Assembly: GCF_001644645.1 (NCBI RefSeq)
Contig: NZ_CP011390.1
Location: 2,848,001 to 2,912,000 of the forward strand
From: Flavisolibacter tropicus
GTDB taxonomy: Bacteria > Bacteroidota > Bacteroidia > Chitinophagales > Chitinophagaceae
Length of the DNA stretch: 64,000 nucleotides
Direction: 5' to 3'
Shown in pieces: positions 17,498 to 26,274 of the stretch (positions are counted from its first letter, which is position 1; each line of letters starts with the position of its first letter). Below the pieces are notes generated by a model. The model had not been told where the DNA came from. It saw only the letters and a list, made by a program, of their open reading frames with translations, and made no database searches. The translations under genes were made by a program, and so were the position numbers.

Positions 17498-18301
17498 ATG
17501 AAAACAATCCAGGAAAACTCCTATCAAAAAAACGTCTTTGTAGACTTTGAGGAAGAAAGCAAACGTCTGACCATACAAGCCACATTTCTTCACCAGGTTG
17601 AACTTGACATCTTAATAAGACATGGTTTAAAAGAGCATCATGACGTTTTAGACATAGGCTGTGGGCAAGGTTTTCTGGCGCACCTGGTTTCTGGCTACCT
17701 GACCAGTGGCCAGATTGACGGTGTGGATATCAATGCCGCGTTTGTTCAAGAGGCGCAGCAAACGTTTCTCTCGCCCAACCTAAGATATCACTGTAGTGCC
17801 ATTTTAGAGTATACGCCTGAAAAGCAGTATGACTTTATCTATGCGCGCCTTTTGTTTCAGCATCTAAAAGATCCATTAACGGCGCTATTACATCTAAAAC
17901 AATACTTAAAACCAGGTGGAAGAATTTGCATAATCGATGTTAATGATGAATGGCTCTTTTTAGAACCTAGTCTTCCTGCATTTGATCGTTTGGTAAATGC
18001 CAGTATTGATTATCAGCAAAAACAAGGAGGCAACCGCCTGATAGCAAAAGCCTTACCCAACCTTTTACGTAATGCTGGACTAGGAACTCCCCAACTTGAA
18101 ATTGTTCCATTCTCCTCTGACATTGCAGGCATGAAGCTGTTCCTAGAAGTTGCCATTTCCTTTAGAGCAAACTATGCTTATAGCGACATACATGGACTGG
18201 AATTATACCACAGCATAAAGGAATCTATTCTAAATGCCAGCGAGCCTTATTTCGGGCTAATGGGTGTATCCTGTATATCTGCCTGTAACGATCAAAACTA
18301 A
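17498..18301 (+). CDS. Class I SAM-dependent methyltransferase
   Basis: This 267-residue enzyme has motif I VLDIGCGQGFLAHL (50-63), the acidic ribose-binding VDINAAF, and post-I FIYARLLFQHLKDP, giving a Methyltransf_25/UbiE-like fold. LKQYLKPGGRICIIDVND is the usual motif III. The substrate is unknown. It begins just beyond the IS110 5' flank, and a FeeM-like gene follows 19 nt after its stop, so the two probably form a small operon. The location between an IS and a repeat tract suggests an acquired segment. Confidence 0.85.
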   Translation: MKTIQENSYQKNVFVDFEEESKRLTIQATFLHQVELDILIRHGLKEHHDVLDIGCGQGFLAHLVSGYLTSGQIDGVDINAAFVQEAQQTFLSPNLRYHCSAILEYTPEKQYDFIYARLLFQHLKDPLTALLHLKQYLKPGGRICIIDVNDEWLFLEPSLPAFDRLVNASIDYQQKQGGNRLIAKALPNLLRNAGLGTPQLEIVPFSSDIAGMKLFLEVAISFRANYAYSDIHGLELYHSIKESILNASEPYFGLMGVSCISACNDQN

Positions 18302-18320
18302 TCACACTGAAAATCCAACT

Positions 18321-18968
18321 ATGTTAGTAGATCAACACCAATCCCAGCTACGTCAGCATATTTATAAACTTCGGTATAACATACTTGTAACAGAGCAACA
18401 TAAACAACCAACGTATGCCGATCATTCGAATAAACTCGTTAAAGAGCCACTGGATGATACTGGATTATTATTTGCCCATATAGATGCTGATGAAGGAATT
18501 GGCTCCTGCAGGGTTAACCGCTTAACAGATCTTCAGGACCTTTCTGGCTACCCCTATCACTGCTTAGACTATTTTAGTCAACATGCCTTTGCTCATCAAG
18601 TAGGCATTGCATCAAGACTACTATTACACCCTTCTTATCGAAGAACGAATGCCTTTAAATTATTAGTAAAAAGCGTGGTAAAAACGGCATTTGATAATGG
18701 CATTTCTATTCTGATAATAGACGGCGTACTATCGTTAGAACGGCTTTATTTCAAGCTGGGTTTCTTGCCTTACGGAATACCTTTTACACACAAAGACGGC
18801 ATGGAGGTTACCCCCATGATCCTGGATGCGAATAACCAGAACAGGTTGAGGGAAATCAACTCCTTGCTTTTAGATTGTTACCCGGCCAACTATTGCGGAA
18901 GCGAAGCCATAAAAACTAAGGTGGACGGCCTAATTAAACTTCGCCATGAACTGGAAGTGCTTTCCTAA
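18321..18968 (+). CDS. FeeM-like N-acyl amino acid synthase / GNAT-related acyltransferase
   Basis: This 215-residue protein begins QLRQHIYKLRYNILVTEQ, the helix typical of autoinducer-synthase and FeeM-type acyltransferases. Conserved GSCRVNRL and VGIASRLLLHPSYRRTNAF resemble the GNAT acyl-binding core, and RLYFKLGFLPYG the terminal strand. Such enzymes join an acyl chain from ACP or CoA to an amine. The ATG at 18321 is used because the open frame to 18264 lies inside the methyltransferase. It is probably cotranscribed with the methyltransferase, suggesting a small lipid-like product. The assignment rests on motif likeness only. Confidence 0.6.
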   Translation: MLVDQHQSQLRQHIYKLRYNILVTEQHKQPTYADHSNKLVKEPLDDTGLLFAHIDADEGIGSCRVNRLTDLQDLSGYPYHCLDYFSQHAFAHQVGIASRLLLHPSYRRTNAFKLLVKSVVKTAFDNGISILIIDGVLSLERLYFKLGFLPYGIPFTHKDGMEVTPMILDANNQNRLREINSLLLDCYPANYCGSEAIKTKVDGLIKLRHELEVLS

Positions 18969-19124
18969 AAATCGAAAGTAGAACACTAACAAGAAAAAAC
19001 GTAGCGTCGTTGAACCGTCACGTTGCTTTACTTAATAGGCTAATGGTTCCAACAAAGAAAAATTACTGCTTCACACCGTTTCGACAAGCCCAAATTAATT
19101 ACTGCATACAAGACACGCCCGTCT

Positions 19125-19830
19125 TCTAAAGAAAGCGCTTCGCGCTTATTGGTTTCACGCAAAGGCGCTGGGAGCGCAAGGGAAGGAACCACGGAGACAG
19201 GGGGAAATTGTCTGAACCGGGATTTGGGGAGATTTAGGGATTAGGGAGAAATGGCGGATGTAGGGATGGCGGATGGCTGATGTAGGGATGGCGGATGGCT
19301 GATTTGGGTTGACAGGGAAGCTAAGAGATGAAAAGAGGGAAAGGAGAAAAGGAGAAGAGGAATAATGAACAAGGAACAAGCATGATGAAGGAAGAAGGAG
19401 AAACTGGGAGAGGGAAGCTGCAAGCTGCACGCTGCACGCTACAAGCTAAACAGCCGCGAGAGATGGTCCACAGTCGACAGACGACAGTCCACAGAAGGAA
19501 AGACAGTGGTGAGTGGTGAGTGAGAAGAGAGCTGCAAGCTGCAAGCTGTAAGCTGTAAGCTGTAAGCTGTAAGCTGTAAGCTGTAAGCTGTAAGCTGTAA
19601 GCTGTAAGCTGTAAGCTGTAAGCTGTAAGCTGTAAGCTGTAAGCTGTAAGCTGTAAGCTGTAAGCTGTAAGCTGTAAGCTAAACAGCCGAGGGAAAGGAA
19701 TATTGAACAAGGAACAAGGAATGATGAAGGAAGAAGTAGAGGAAATGGATGAAGTGGGGATGGAGGATGGCGGATTTAGGTTGAGAAGAAAGAATATTGA
19801 ACAAGGAAGGATGAATGATGGGTGGATTTG
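19125..19830. repeat. Composite heptad-repeat tract in a 1-kb noncoding gap
   Basis: The gap from 18969 to 20003 has no credible gene. From 19130 it holds a 'gcgcttcgcgctt...ttcacgcaaaggcgc...aaccacgg' block shared with 11555 and 32470. Repeated ggcggat/ggctgat words follow (19250-19310), then AACAAGG-type heptads, AGCTGCA/CGCTGCA heptads (19418-19450), and the long GCTGTAA array. The reading frames across it are repeat artefacts. Confidence 0.8.
19531..19677. repeat. Tandem array of 21 heptamers (GCTGTAA)
   Basis: Two GCTGCAA units are followed by 19 uninterrupted GCTGTAA units, 147 bp in all. The array ends in gctaaacagccg, the same closing words as the related tracts at 19450 and 32690. 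It is noncoding and prone to slippage, so copy number probably varies. Confidence 0.95.
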
Positions 19831-20003
19831 TTGAAACTTACACATTACATAATTGGGAAAACCGGCACTCAGGCTTAAAAAAACCAAGTACCTGACAGAG
19901 ACGTGACAAAAGCAAAAAAGCTTTCCGCATACCGTAAGCAATTTTTCCTCATCCGGCATTTATAGGAAATACGAGTGTTGTCTCTTTGCAAAAAAATTAG
20001 AAC

Positions 20004-22457
20004 GTGAGAAGATCGTACTGTTTGATAGCAATGGCTTTATTGACATTAAATGCATCAAGCCAAAACAACTTTAAATTTACCAACTATACTTATTCGAATA
20101 CTGCTGACAATCCAGATGCCCCAACCGGTACTGTACAAGGCTTGTTGACAACGACAGACAATCAGCCAGCGGCTTATGTAACCGTGCATTTAAAAGGCAC
20201 CAACATTAACACTGTAACTGACGAAAACGGTGCTTTTATTTTAAAGAGCGTTAAAGAAGGTAATTATGTGCTGGAAGTATCGATGATCGGACTGCAGTCG
20301 CAGGAAAAAGCAATTTCTGTAAAGAAAGATCAATTAACTACCATAAGCCTGGCGCTTGTTGAAGATGCCAAGCAATTATCTCGCGTGGTGGTTACCAGCG
20401 CCAAGTCGCTAAACCAGCGTCCGGTTATTATAGGCAAGGCGCCTATCGATCCAATGGATCTGCCGCAAAGCATCGCTGTTTTGGGTCAAGGAGTTATTCG
20501 AGATCAACAAGCGCAGCGCCTGAGTGATGTGATCAAGAACGTGAATGGCGTTTATTTAGCTACCGCCCGCGCCAGCACACAGGAAAACTTTTCTGCCCGC
20601 GGTTACTCCTTTGGTAGCAGCAATATGTTTAAAAATGGAGCTCGTATCAACTCTGGCACAATGCCTGAAATGAGTTCATTAGAGCGTGTAGAAGTATTGA
20701 AAGGAAGCGCCGCTATCCTTTATGGCCAGGTATCTCCAGGCGGTATTGTGAATATGGTAACCAAGGAACCTAAGTTCAAGTTTGGTGGAGAAGTAGCTAT
20801 GCGCATGGGCAGCTACGACCTGTACAAGCCATCTTTTGATATTTATGGACCGATTTCTTCCAACGTAGCTTTCCGTGTAAATGGTACGTATGAAAGCGCC
20901 AATAGCTACCGCGATGTAGTGCATTCTGACCGCTATTATGTAAACCCGTCTTTCCTGTTTAAACTAGGTACTAAAACAGACCTGGTGGTAGAAGGCGATT
21001 ACTTGAAACATGACTTTACACCAGATTTTGGTATTGGTTCTTTAGGAGGCACAACTATTCCTGACCTGCCCCGCAATACATTCTTAGGTACTAGCTGGCA
21101 ATATGCTAAAACGCAACAAGCTACTGCTACTACTACGCTAAAGCATTACTTCAATGACAACTGGCAGATCAATACCTCTTTATCTTACCAGAACTACTAT
21201 AGAGACTATTTCTCTACCGAGCGTATACAAGCAGATGCTATTGGCGATTGGACGCGCCCGCTTGGTAGAACCAATACAGAAGAGAACTACTTTACTGGCC
21301 AGGCAAACCTGACAGGTAAGTTTAAAACGAAAAGCCTGGAGCATACACTTTTAGCTGGTGTTGATGCTGACCGTAGTGTAACCACTAACTATAATTATAC
21401 TATTGCAGGTGGAACGAATTACGACAAGATCAACATATTGAATCCAGCGAAGTATACAGCGCGTACCGATATACCTGCCACTGAAAAGATCCGTAAGGTT
21501 GTAGCGCCTGTAGACAGAAATGGCATTTACGTACAAGACCTGATCAAGCTTTCCAGCAAGTTCAATATATTAGCTGGTATCCGCTGGTCTTCGGTATATA
21601 GCGATCAACCCGATTCTACAACGCTGGCTACTAATGCGAAGATCAAAGGCAAGTCGCAATACAATGATGCCTTCTCTCCTCGTTTTGGATTGGTATATAA
21701 GCCAACCGAAGCCACATCAGTATTTGCCAGCTATTCTAACTCCTTTACAGTGAACACGGGTACCGATATCTATGGACAAGTTTTAGATCCATCTTTGATT
21801 GACCAGTATGAATTAGGTGTTAAGAATGATTTCTTCAATGGCAAGCTGTCTGCGAATGTTACTCTCTATCAAATAAAGAATAACAACCTGGCACAAACCG
21901 CACAAAATGATAAAAACGGCAATCCTAATAGCAATACTGCCTTAAAAGCGTTGGTTGGTGAAACTACCAGCAAAGGTGTAGAAGTAGACCTTGCAGGACA
22001 CCCTGCGATAGGCTTGGATATTATGGCGGGCTATAGCTACAACGACATGCGCTATACAGATGTACCGGTTGCGGTAGGCAACTATAAAGAAGGTGAGCGC
22101 CTGGTAAATACGCCAGCCCATACAGCTAATGGTAGCGTATTCTATACTTTCCAGAAATCAAGCCTGAAAGGATTGAAGCTAGGATTATCTGCCTATTATG
22201 TAGGTGACCGTAATGGTGGCTGGAACACTGATGTCACGAAGATCGATGGATCTACTATTACCTATCGTAATCGTTTGATTCCAGTAGAAGGCTTTACCAC
22301 CATGGACTTCTCTGCGGGCTACAGCTACAAGAAGTTCTCTATCCTGGCCAAGGTTTCTAACCTAACCAACACTTACAACTATTATGTTCACGAGAACTAT
22401 AGCATTAACCCTATTCCTCCAACACAAGTAGTTGGTACCGTTTCCTATAAATTTTAA
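20004..22457 (+). CDS. TonB-dependent siderophore receptor
   Basis: This 817-residue outer-membrane receptor has a signal peptide, a carboxypeptidase-regulatory-like domain (about 42-120, GTVQGLLTTTDNQPAAYV), a plug (about 130-250, LPQSIAVLGQGVIRDQQAQRLSDVIKN, VLKGSAAILYGQVSPGGIVN) and a 22-strand-type barrel ending in VVGTVSYKF. The plug type matches ferric-siderophore receptors (FhuA/FpvA group). The start is a GTG at 20004; the first ATG, at codon 10, would cut the signal peptide. A PepSY membrane protein follows after a terminator, as in many ferric-siderophore uptake loci. Confidence 0.92.
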   Translation: MRRSYCLIAMALLTLNASSQNNFKFTNYTYSNTADNPDAPTGTVQGLLTTTDNQPAAYVTVHLKGTNINTVTDENGAFILKSVKEGNYVLEVSMIGLQSQEKAISVKKDQLTTISLALVEDAKQLSRVVVTSAKSLNQRPVIIGKAPIDPMDLPQSIAVLGQGVIRDQQAQRLSDVIKNVNGVYLATARASTQENFSARGYSFGSSNMFKNGARINSGTMPEMSSLERVEVLKGSAAILYGQVSPGGIVNMVTKEPKFKFGGEVAMRMGSYDLYKPSFDIYGPISSNVAFRVNGTYESANSYRDVVHSDRYYVNPSFLFKLGTKTDLVVEGDYLKHDFTPDFGIGSLGGTTIPDLPRNTFLGTSWQYAKTQQATATTTLKHYFNDNWQINTSLSYQNYYRDYFSTERIQADAIGDWTRPLGRTNTEENYFTGQANLTGKFKTKSLEHTLLAGVDADRSVTTNYNYTIAGGTNYDKINILNPAKYTARTDIPATEKIRKVVAPVDRNGIYVQDLIKLSSKFNILAGIRWSSVYSDQPDSTTLATNAKIKGKSQYNDAFSPRFGLVYKPTEATSVFASYSNSFTVNTGTDIYGQVLDPSLIDQYELGVKNDFFNGKLSANVTLYQIKNNNLAQTAQNDKNGNPNSNTALKALVGETTSKGVEVDLAGHPAIGLDIMAGYSYNDMRYTDVPVAVGNYKEGERLVNTPAHTANGSVFYTFQKSSLKGLKLGLSAYYVGDRNGGWNTDVTKIDGSTITYRNRLIPVEGFTTMDFSAGYSYKKFSILAKVSNLTNTYNYYVHENYSINPIPPTQVVGTVSYKF

Positions 22458-22471
22458 TTAATTAACTAAAC

Positions 22472-22504
22472 AAAGAGGCAAAGCCCGCAAGGTTTTGCCT
22501 CTTT
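22472..22504 (+). terminator. Terminator of the siderophore receptor gene
   Basis: An 11-bp stem (aaagaggcaaa 22472-22482, tttgcctcttt 22494-22504) followed by a T-run, 15 nt past the stop. Partial read-through into the next gene is possible. Confidence 0.85.
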
Positions 22505-22527
22505 TTGCATCTTGAAATCGTATATAC

Positions 22528-23739
22528 ATGAAAGTATTTTTCCGCCGTATTCACCTTTATTTAAGCCTGGCCGCCGGATTGGTTATATTAACCTGCTGCT
22601 TAACTGGGGCTATACTGGTCTTTGAAAAAGACCTTCAAATGGCCTTCAACAAAGAGCGGTATTTTGTAGCCCAAGGAAGTCAACGCCTTTCTTTGGACCA
22701 GCTATCCAAAGTGGTAAAACAAGGTTTTCCGGAAATGAAGATCAACGGCGTTAAAGTATATGAGGACCCAACGCGTTCGGTTGAATTCAGCGTGTCGCCA
22801 GCGCCTAAAAAGGATAAAAAGGCAGAAGGTCTACCAGCTGCTGCAAAGGGAAAAGAAAAAACGGCCGCACCTGCCGGCAGGCAACCTGGCTTTACCATTT
22901 TTGTAAATCCTTATACAGGCGATTTACTTGAAAAGTATAGTTATAAAGAAACTTCTTTTTACCAGGTATTTGCCTTGCACCGCTGGTTATTAGGTGGCGA
23001 GAAAAGCGCAGGTAAATACATTGTTGGTGTATCGACATTTATATTTCTGTTCATTTTAATTACCGGGATTATCCTTTGGTGGCCTAAGACAAAGAAGATA
23101 TTAAAGCAGCGTTTGACTGTAAAATGGGATGCAGGCTGGAAACGCATCAACCACGACTTTCACCTGGTGTTTGGTTTTTACAGCGCCATCTTCTTATTCA
23201 TCTTTGCCTTTACGGGACTTGCCTGGTCGTTTGAGTGGTTCAATGACGGGATATATAAAGTGACCAACTCATCGAGTAAGCCACCAGCCCCACCAAAGTC
23301 GGAATATGCGGCCAACACGGACCGTATTTCTTTTGATGCAGCACTGGCTAGCGCAAAGACCGTTTATAATGGGGCGGAGTTTTACACTATTTCAGCTCCA
23401 AAAGATTCCACTGAAGTCTTTAATGTATCGGCCCTGCCTGCCAATGCTGTACATGAAAGCGCTACCAATGCGGTTTATGTAGATCAGTACTCTGGAAAAG
23501 TGGCAGGTCAATTAGCCTATGAAAACAGAAGCTTAGGTGCAAGAGTGCGTTCTACCTTTAAGCCTGTACACACAGGTAGTATCTGGGGCACGCCCTCAAA
23601 GATCATTGCGCTGCTTGTTTGTATAATGGGTGTAACCTTCCCTATTACCGGTGTGATCATGTGGATCAACAGAACTAAGAAAAGCAAAAAGAAAAGTGGA
23701 CCTATGCATGCAACAAAAAAGGAAACTGCTGTTGCCTAA
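22528..23739 (+). CDS. PepSY-associated membrane protein
   Basis: This 403-residue inner-membrane protein has four hydrophobic segments (about 12-32, 165-187, 212-236, 362-385) and two periplasmic PepSY-like parts. Typical features are RRIHLYLSLAAGL, LHRWLLG, NHDFHLVFGFYSAIF, and HTGSIWG before the last segment. Several conserved His residues could bind heme. Relatives (PiuB/FoxB group) are linked to reductive iron release from siderophores, which fits the receptor directly upstream. A low-complexity Lys/Ala stretch lies at about 92-115. Confidence 0.85.
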   Translation: MKVFFRRIHLYLSLAAGLVILTCCLTGAILVFEKDLQMAFNKERYFVAQGSQRLSLDQLSKVVKQGFPEMKINGVKVYEDPTRSVEFSVSPAPKKDKKAEGLPAAAKGKEKTAAPAGRQPGFTIFVNPYTGDLLEKYSYKETSFYQVFALHRWLLGGEKSAGKYIVGVSTFIFLFILITGIILWWPKTKKILKQRLTVKWDAGWKRINHDFHLVFGFYSAIFLFIFAFTGLAWSFEWFNDGIYKVTNSSSKPPAPPKSEYAANTDRISFDAALASAKTVYNGAEFYTISAPKDSTEVFNVSALPANAVHESATNAVYVDQYSGKVAGQLAYENRSLGARVRSTFKPVHTGSIWGTPSKIIALLVCIMGVTFPITGVIMWINRTKKSKKKSGPMHATKKETAVA

Positions 23740-24138
23740 AAGCGTTTTTCATTAAATAGTGCGGTAATTATCTGGAATCTAAAAGTAGTAAGTACGTAAT
23801 TCGGAGGCTGATTAAAGACTACATTTCAAATACCAGCGGAGATCATTCTTGCCTTAACAAAGAGCAGGCACTCAAGACTACAAATGTTTTGCTACTGGTT
23901 TGCAACCTTATGTGTTTGAAATATCAAAGTCCACTATTTCTTTGATGCTGTTAATGCTCCTGCTGTATAGGATGTGATCAGGTTTCTATTGCTGGCATTC
24001 CTTCTTATCCTTGCTTTTCCACTTTTGCCTTGATGGACCGCGGATTGTTTGGATTAGTGGGATTAACAGGATGAGAGACTTTTCGTTTTTAGTGTTCCTT
24101 CACTATTTGTCTTTTCTATCTTTTGCCTCTTAAGAAAC
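23740..24138. other. Noncoding gap 3' of the second IS110 transposase
   Basis: No gene is seen. The sequence 'accgcggattgtttggattagtgggatta...' near 24035-24075 matches the style of the filler at 225-275 (minus strand). The right end of the IS should lie somewhere here. Confidence 0.5.
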
Positions 24139-25455
24139 TTAAGCCGGTTTAAGTTCAAGCCCAAGCCTCTTAGCTTGTTTTTTGAGTTTTCTTACTTGTT
24201 TTTCTCTAAAGCTTTCAACATAGTTTTCCAGGCTGATCGGATTAAACCTAACCCGGTCCCGCATCATGTGATAAAAGATCACTGCAATTTTTCTTGCAGT
24301 AGCGGTGATGGCCTTCGCTGGTCCGGACCGCGCTTTTATTCTATGGTAGAACACCGCTAACCAGTTCTGACTGCGCTGGACAGCAAAAGCTGCCAGTTTG
24401 AAGACCTGGCCCGCCCGGTTTTTTTTCTTTGGTATTTTACTGCTCAACAGCTTACCACCAGAAATTTTATTGTAGGGTGCCAGGTTGAGCCACGAGGTAA
24501 AATGTTTTTCAGTTGGCCATTTATTCATAGTAAGACCCGTTTCACTTAAGATTTCAATAGCCGTGCTGTCATTAATCCCAAAAATTTCTGTGAGGTCGGT
24601 GCCTGTTATCTCCTGTAGTATTGGTTTGGCATCAAAACTTAAATTGTTCTTGTTGCTTTTCACATTTTGCTTCTTGGCCAGAGCGTGAGTGCTATTGGTT
24701 TTTTGAAGGAGCAGCGCCTGGATCTGCTGGTCACATTCTAATATCCTTTGGCGATACTGGTGATACAGCTCAAAAGACAAACGCAGTTCAAAAAGATGTT
24801 CTTCTTTCCATACGCCCTCCAGGGATCGGCATATATCATCAGGACTGGCTTTGATTCGGCCATCAACTAGTTTGAGCAGCACCTGAGGATCTCGTTGTCC
24901 TTGCAGTATGGTTTGGATGATTCGTTGTCCGGTCTTTCCGGTGATGTCAGCAATGACATGCTGCAACTTGATATTCATTTGCTCCATGGCTTTTTGCATC
25001 ATGCGGATATGTGTGGCACTCATTTCAATTAAATTTTTCCGATAGCGCATATACGTACGGAGTTTTCTGGTGTACGTATCGGGTTGGAAGGAGGCCGACA
25101 GCAAACCACAACTGTGTAATTGGCGGATCCATTCTGCATCACTCATGTCGGTTTTCTTTCCCCTTACATTTTTTACATGCTTTGCATTGTCCAACACGAC
25201 CTCAAAACCGGCCTCTTCCAGAATTAAGAACAAACTGATCCAGTAAATACCGGTCGCTTCCATGGCCACAGTGTCGACGTCACATTCCTTTAACCAGTTG
25301 GCGATAGCATGTAAATCTTCTGTAAAGCAACCAAAGCAGCGAACCGGTTGTGCGTCCCGATTGGGCGCTACGGCTACCCAATGCTCTTTACTGGAGATAT
25401 CAATTCCCGCAGCGTCGGGATAAAAAACAGGAAACGCCTTGTTTTTGTCTTTCAT
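24139..25455 (-). CDS. IS110-family transposase
   Basis: This 438-residue protein has D19 (AGIDISSKEHW), E66 (AMEATGIYW), D103 and D106 (KTDMSDAEWI) as the DEDD set. A long helical linker follows (about 125-290). The Tnp_20 domain (LQEITGTDLTEIFGI, LNLAPYNKISGGK) carries a serine in the ISGGK loop, and the C-terminus is basic. It is longer than the first IS110 transposase and belongs to a different subgroup. The frame and key residues are intact. Confidence 0.95.
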   Translation of the reverse strand: MKDKNKAFPVFYPDAAGIDISSKEHWVAVAPNRDAQPVRCFGCFTEDLHAIANWLKECDVDTVAMEATGIYWISLFLILEEAGFEVVLDNAKHVKNVRGKKTDMSDAEWIRQLHSCGLLSASFQPDTYTRKLRTYMRYRKNLIEMSATHIRMMQKAMEQMNIKLQHVIADITGKTGQRIIQTILQGQRDPQVLLKLVDGRIKASPDDICRSLEGVWKEEHLFELRLSFELYHQYRQRILECDQQIQALLLQKTNSTHALAKKQNVKSNKNNLSFDAKPILQEITGTDLTEIFGINDSTAIEILSETGLTMNKWPTEKHFTSWLNLAPYNKISGGKLLSSKIPKKKNRAGQVFKLAAFAVQRSQNWLAVFYHRIKARSGPAKAITATARKIAVIFYHMMRDRVRFNPISLENYVESFREKQVRKLKKQAKRLGLELKPA

Positions 25456-25485
25456 ACTTGAAGTAATTTTAAAGTGACAAACAAC

Positions 25486-25644
25486 AAGGAAGCGTTGTCA
25501 GTTCTTTCGATAACTAATACGCTCTTAAACGGGGTTGGCTACTGCCACCTCCAAATACGGGTTGTCATTCAAAGAACTTTACCAAACTTGATGACGGGTT
25601 TACAAAGCACCACGGCAAAAGACGGTCTACGGCAATGCTTCCTT
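25486..25644 (-). ncRNA. Candidate IS110 bridge (guide) RNA
   Basis: Directly upstream of the transposase, 12-nt ends pair across 159 nt: 25486-25497 with 25633-25644, with one G-U pair. Inside, agttcttt (25500-25507) pairs with aaagaact (25571-25578), enclosing about 63 nt. The remaining part can form smaller stems (aaac/gggttt near 25585-25601). An outer stem plus two loop-bearing stems and a total size near 160-180 nt matches the known plan of IS110-group bridge RNAs, which are transcribed toward the transposase. Expression and loop assignment are inferred. Confidence 0.5.
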
Positions 25645-26274
25645 AGCTCACAAGTTACTTCTCCGGGTTGGTAGCTTATTACTACTGGTCACTTGATACA
25701 AAAGTGGAGCAAAAAAATCAATCCCGAAGTGTCGGGACAGCCCAAACCGCTCCGCGCGTTGGGCCGGCTCGGCTGCTGTAGCACTCAAAGTGATTTGATT
25801 ATTACTTACGATAGGCAGGTCGTTTTACGCGTACCAGTGCAAGCGTTTATAGCTGACAGCATGAAGAAGTATGTGCTGAGTAGGTAAGATACTGCAGGCG
25901 CTGTGATTCCGCTCCACAGTCGTTATGGTTTGGAGTGTACATAGGTCCGCGGAATCAAGGCGCTGAACCACTCCGCTACTTTGCTTTAAGGGTAAGTGTT
26001 TCTTGAGAAGGACTGATTGGGGGTGAGTGAGCATTTCCTACATGAAAGCTTTTTTAAGCTATAACAAGCGCACATCTGGGGCTGGCAACTTCAGCTTAAG
26101 CGCACAAACTTTTATAATCTATAACATGATTTGCAGAGCCAACAATTTTATTGATACATCTGGAGAATATAAATATTGAACTTTATGGGTAAGAATAGAC
26201 TCCAAACCACAAATACCAATATCCAATGAAATAACCCTGCTGCTACCTAACAGACATGGTTATCAGATGCGTTA
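25645..26274. other. Noncoding gap between the IS and hemJ
   Basis: No gene is seen. It holds a small perfect hairpin (tcccga/tcggga at 25722-25737), a 54-bp inverted-repeat element (25904-25957, see separate entry), and partly repeated 'ctataaca...gcgcaca' words at 26058-26128. Confidence 0.5.
25896..25965. repeat. 54-bp inverted-repeat element with 8-bp flanking direct repeats
   Basis: A perfect 9-bp inverted repeat (tgattccgc 25904-25912, gcggaatca 25949-25957) bounds a 54-bp unit. The identical octamer aggcgctg abuts both sides (25896-25903 and 25958-25965). This is the look of a tiny MITE with a target-site duplication. The interior can also fold (ctcca/tggag). Confidence 0.45.

Larger units (their letters stand above)
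24139..25660 (-). mobile_element. IS110-family element with 5' guide-RNA region, ends not determined
   Basis: It consists of a full-length transposase gene plus a structured noncoding segment directly upstream of it (25456-25660), the layout of IS110-group elements. No terminal inverted repeats are expected. The outer limit is placed just beyond the structured segment, as an estimate only. Confidence 0.45.

Noticed and set aside
19531..19677. CRISPR-like array
   Set aside because: The units are 7 bp with no spacers, and no cas genes are present in the window.
19321..19959. A 212-codon open frame on the minus strand
   Set aside because: It is translated from the GCTGTAA array and other heptad filler (repeated LTAYSLQ words). 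There is no start context or family likeness.
25890..25990. tRNA-like sequence on the minus strand (agtggttcagcgcc)
   Set aside because: It has a D-arm-like word but no T-arm, no CCA-proximal acceptor stem and no sensible anticodon stem. The inverted-repeat explanation fits better.
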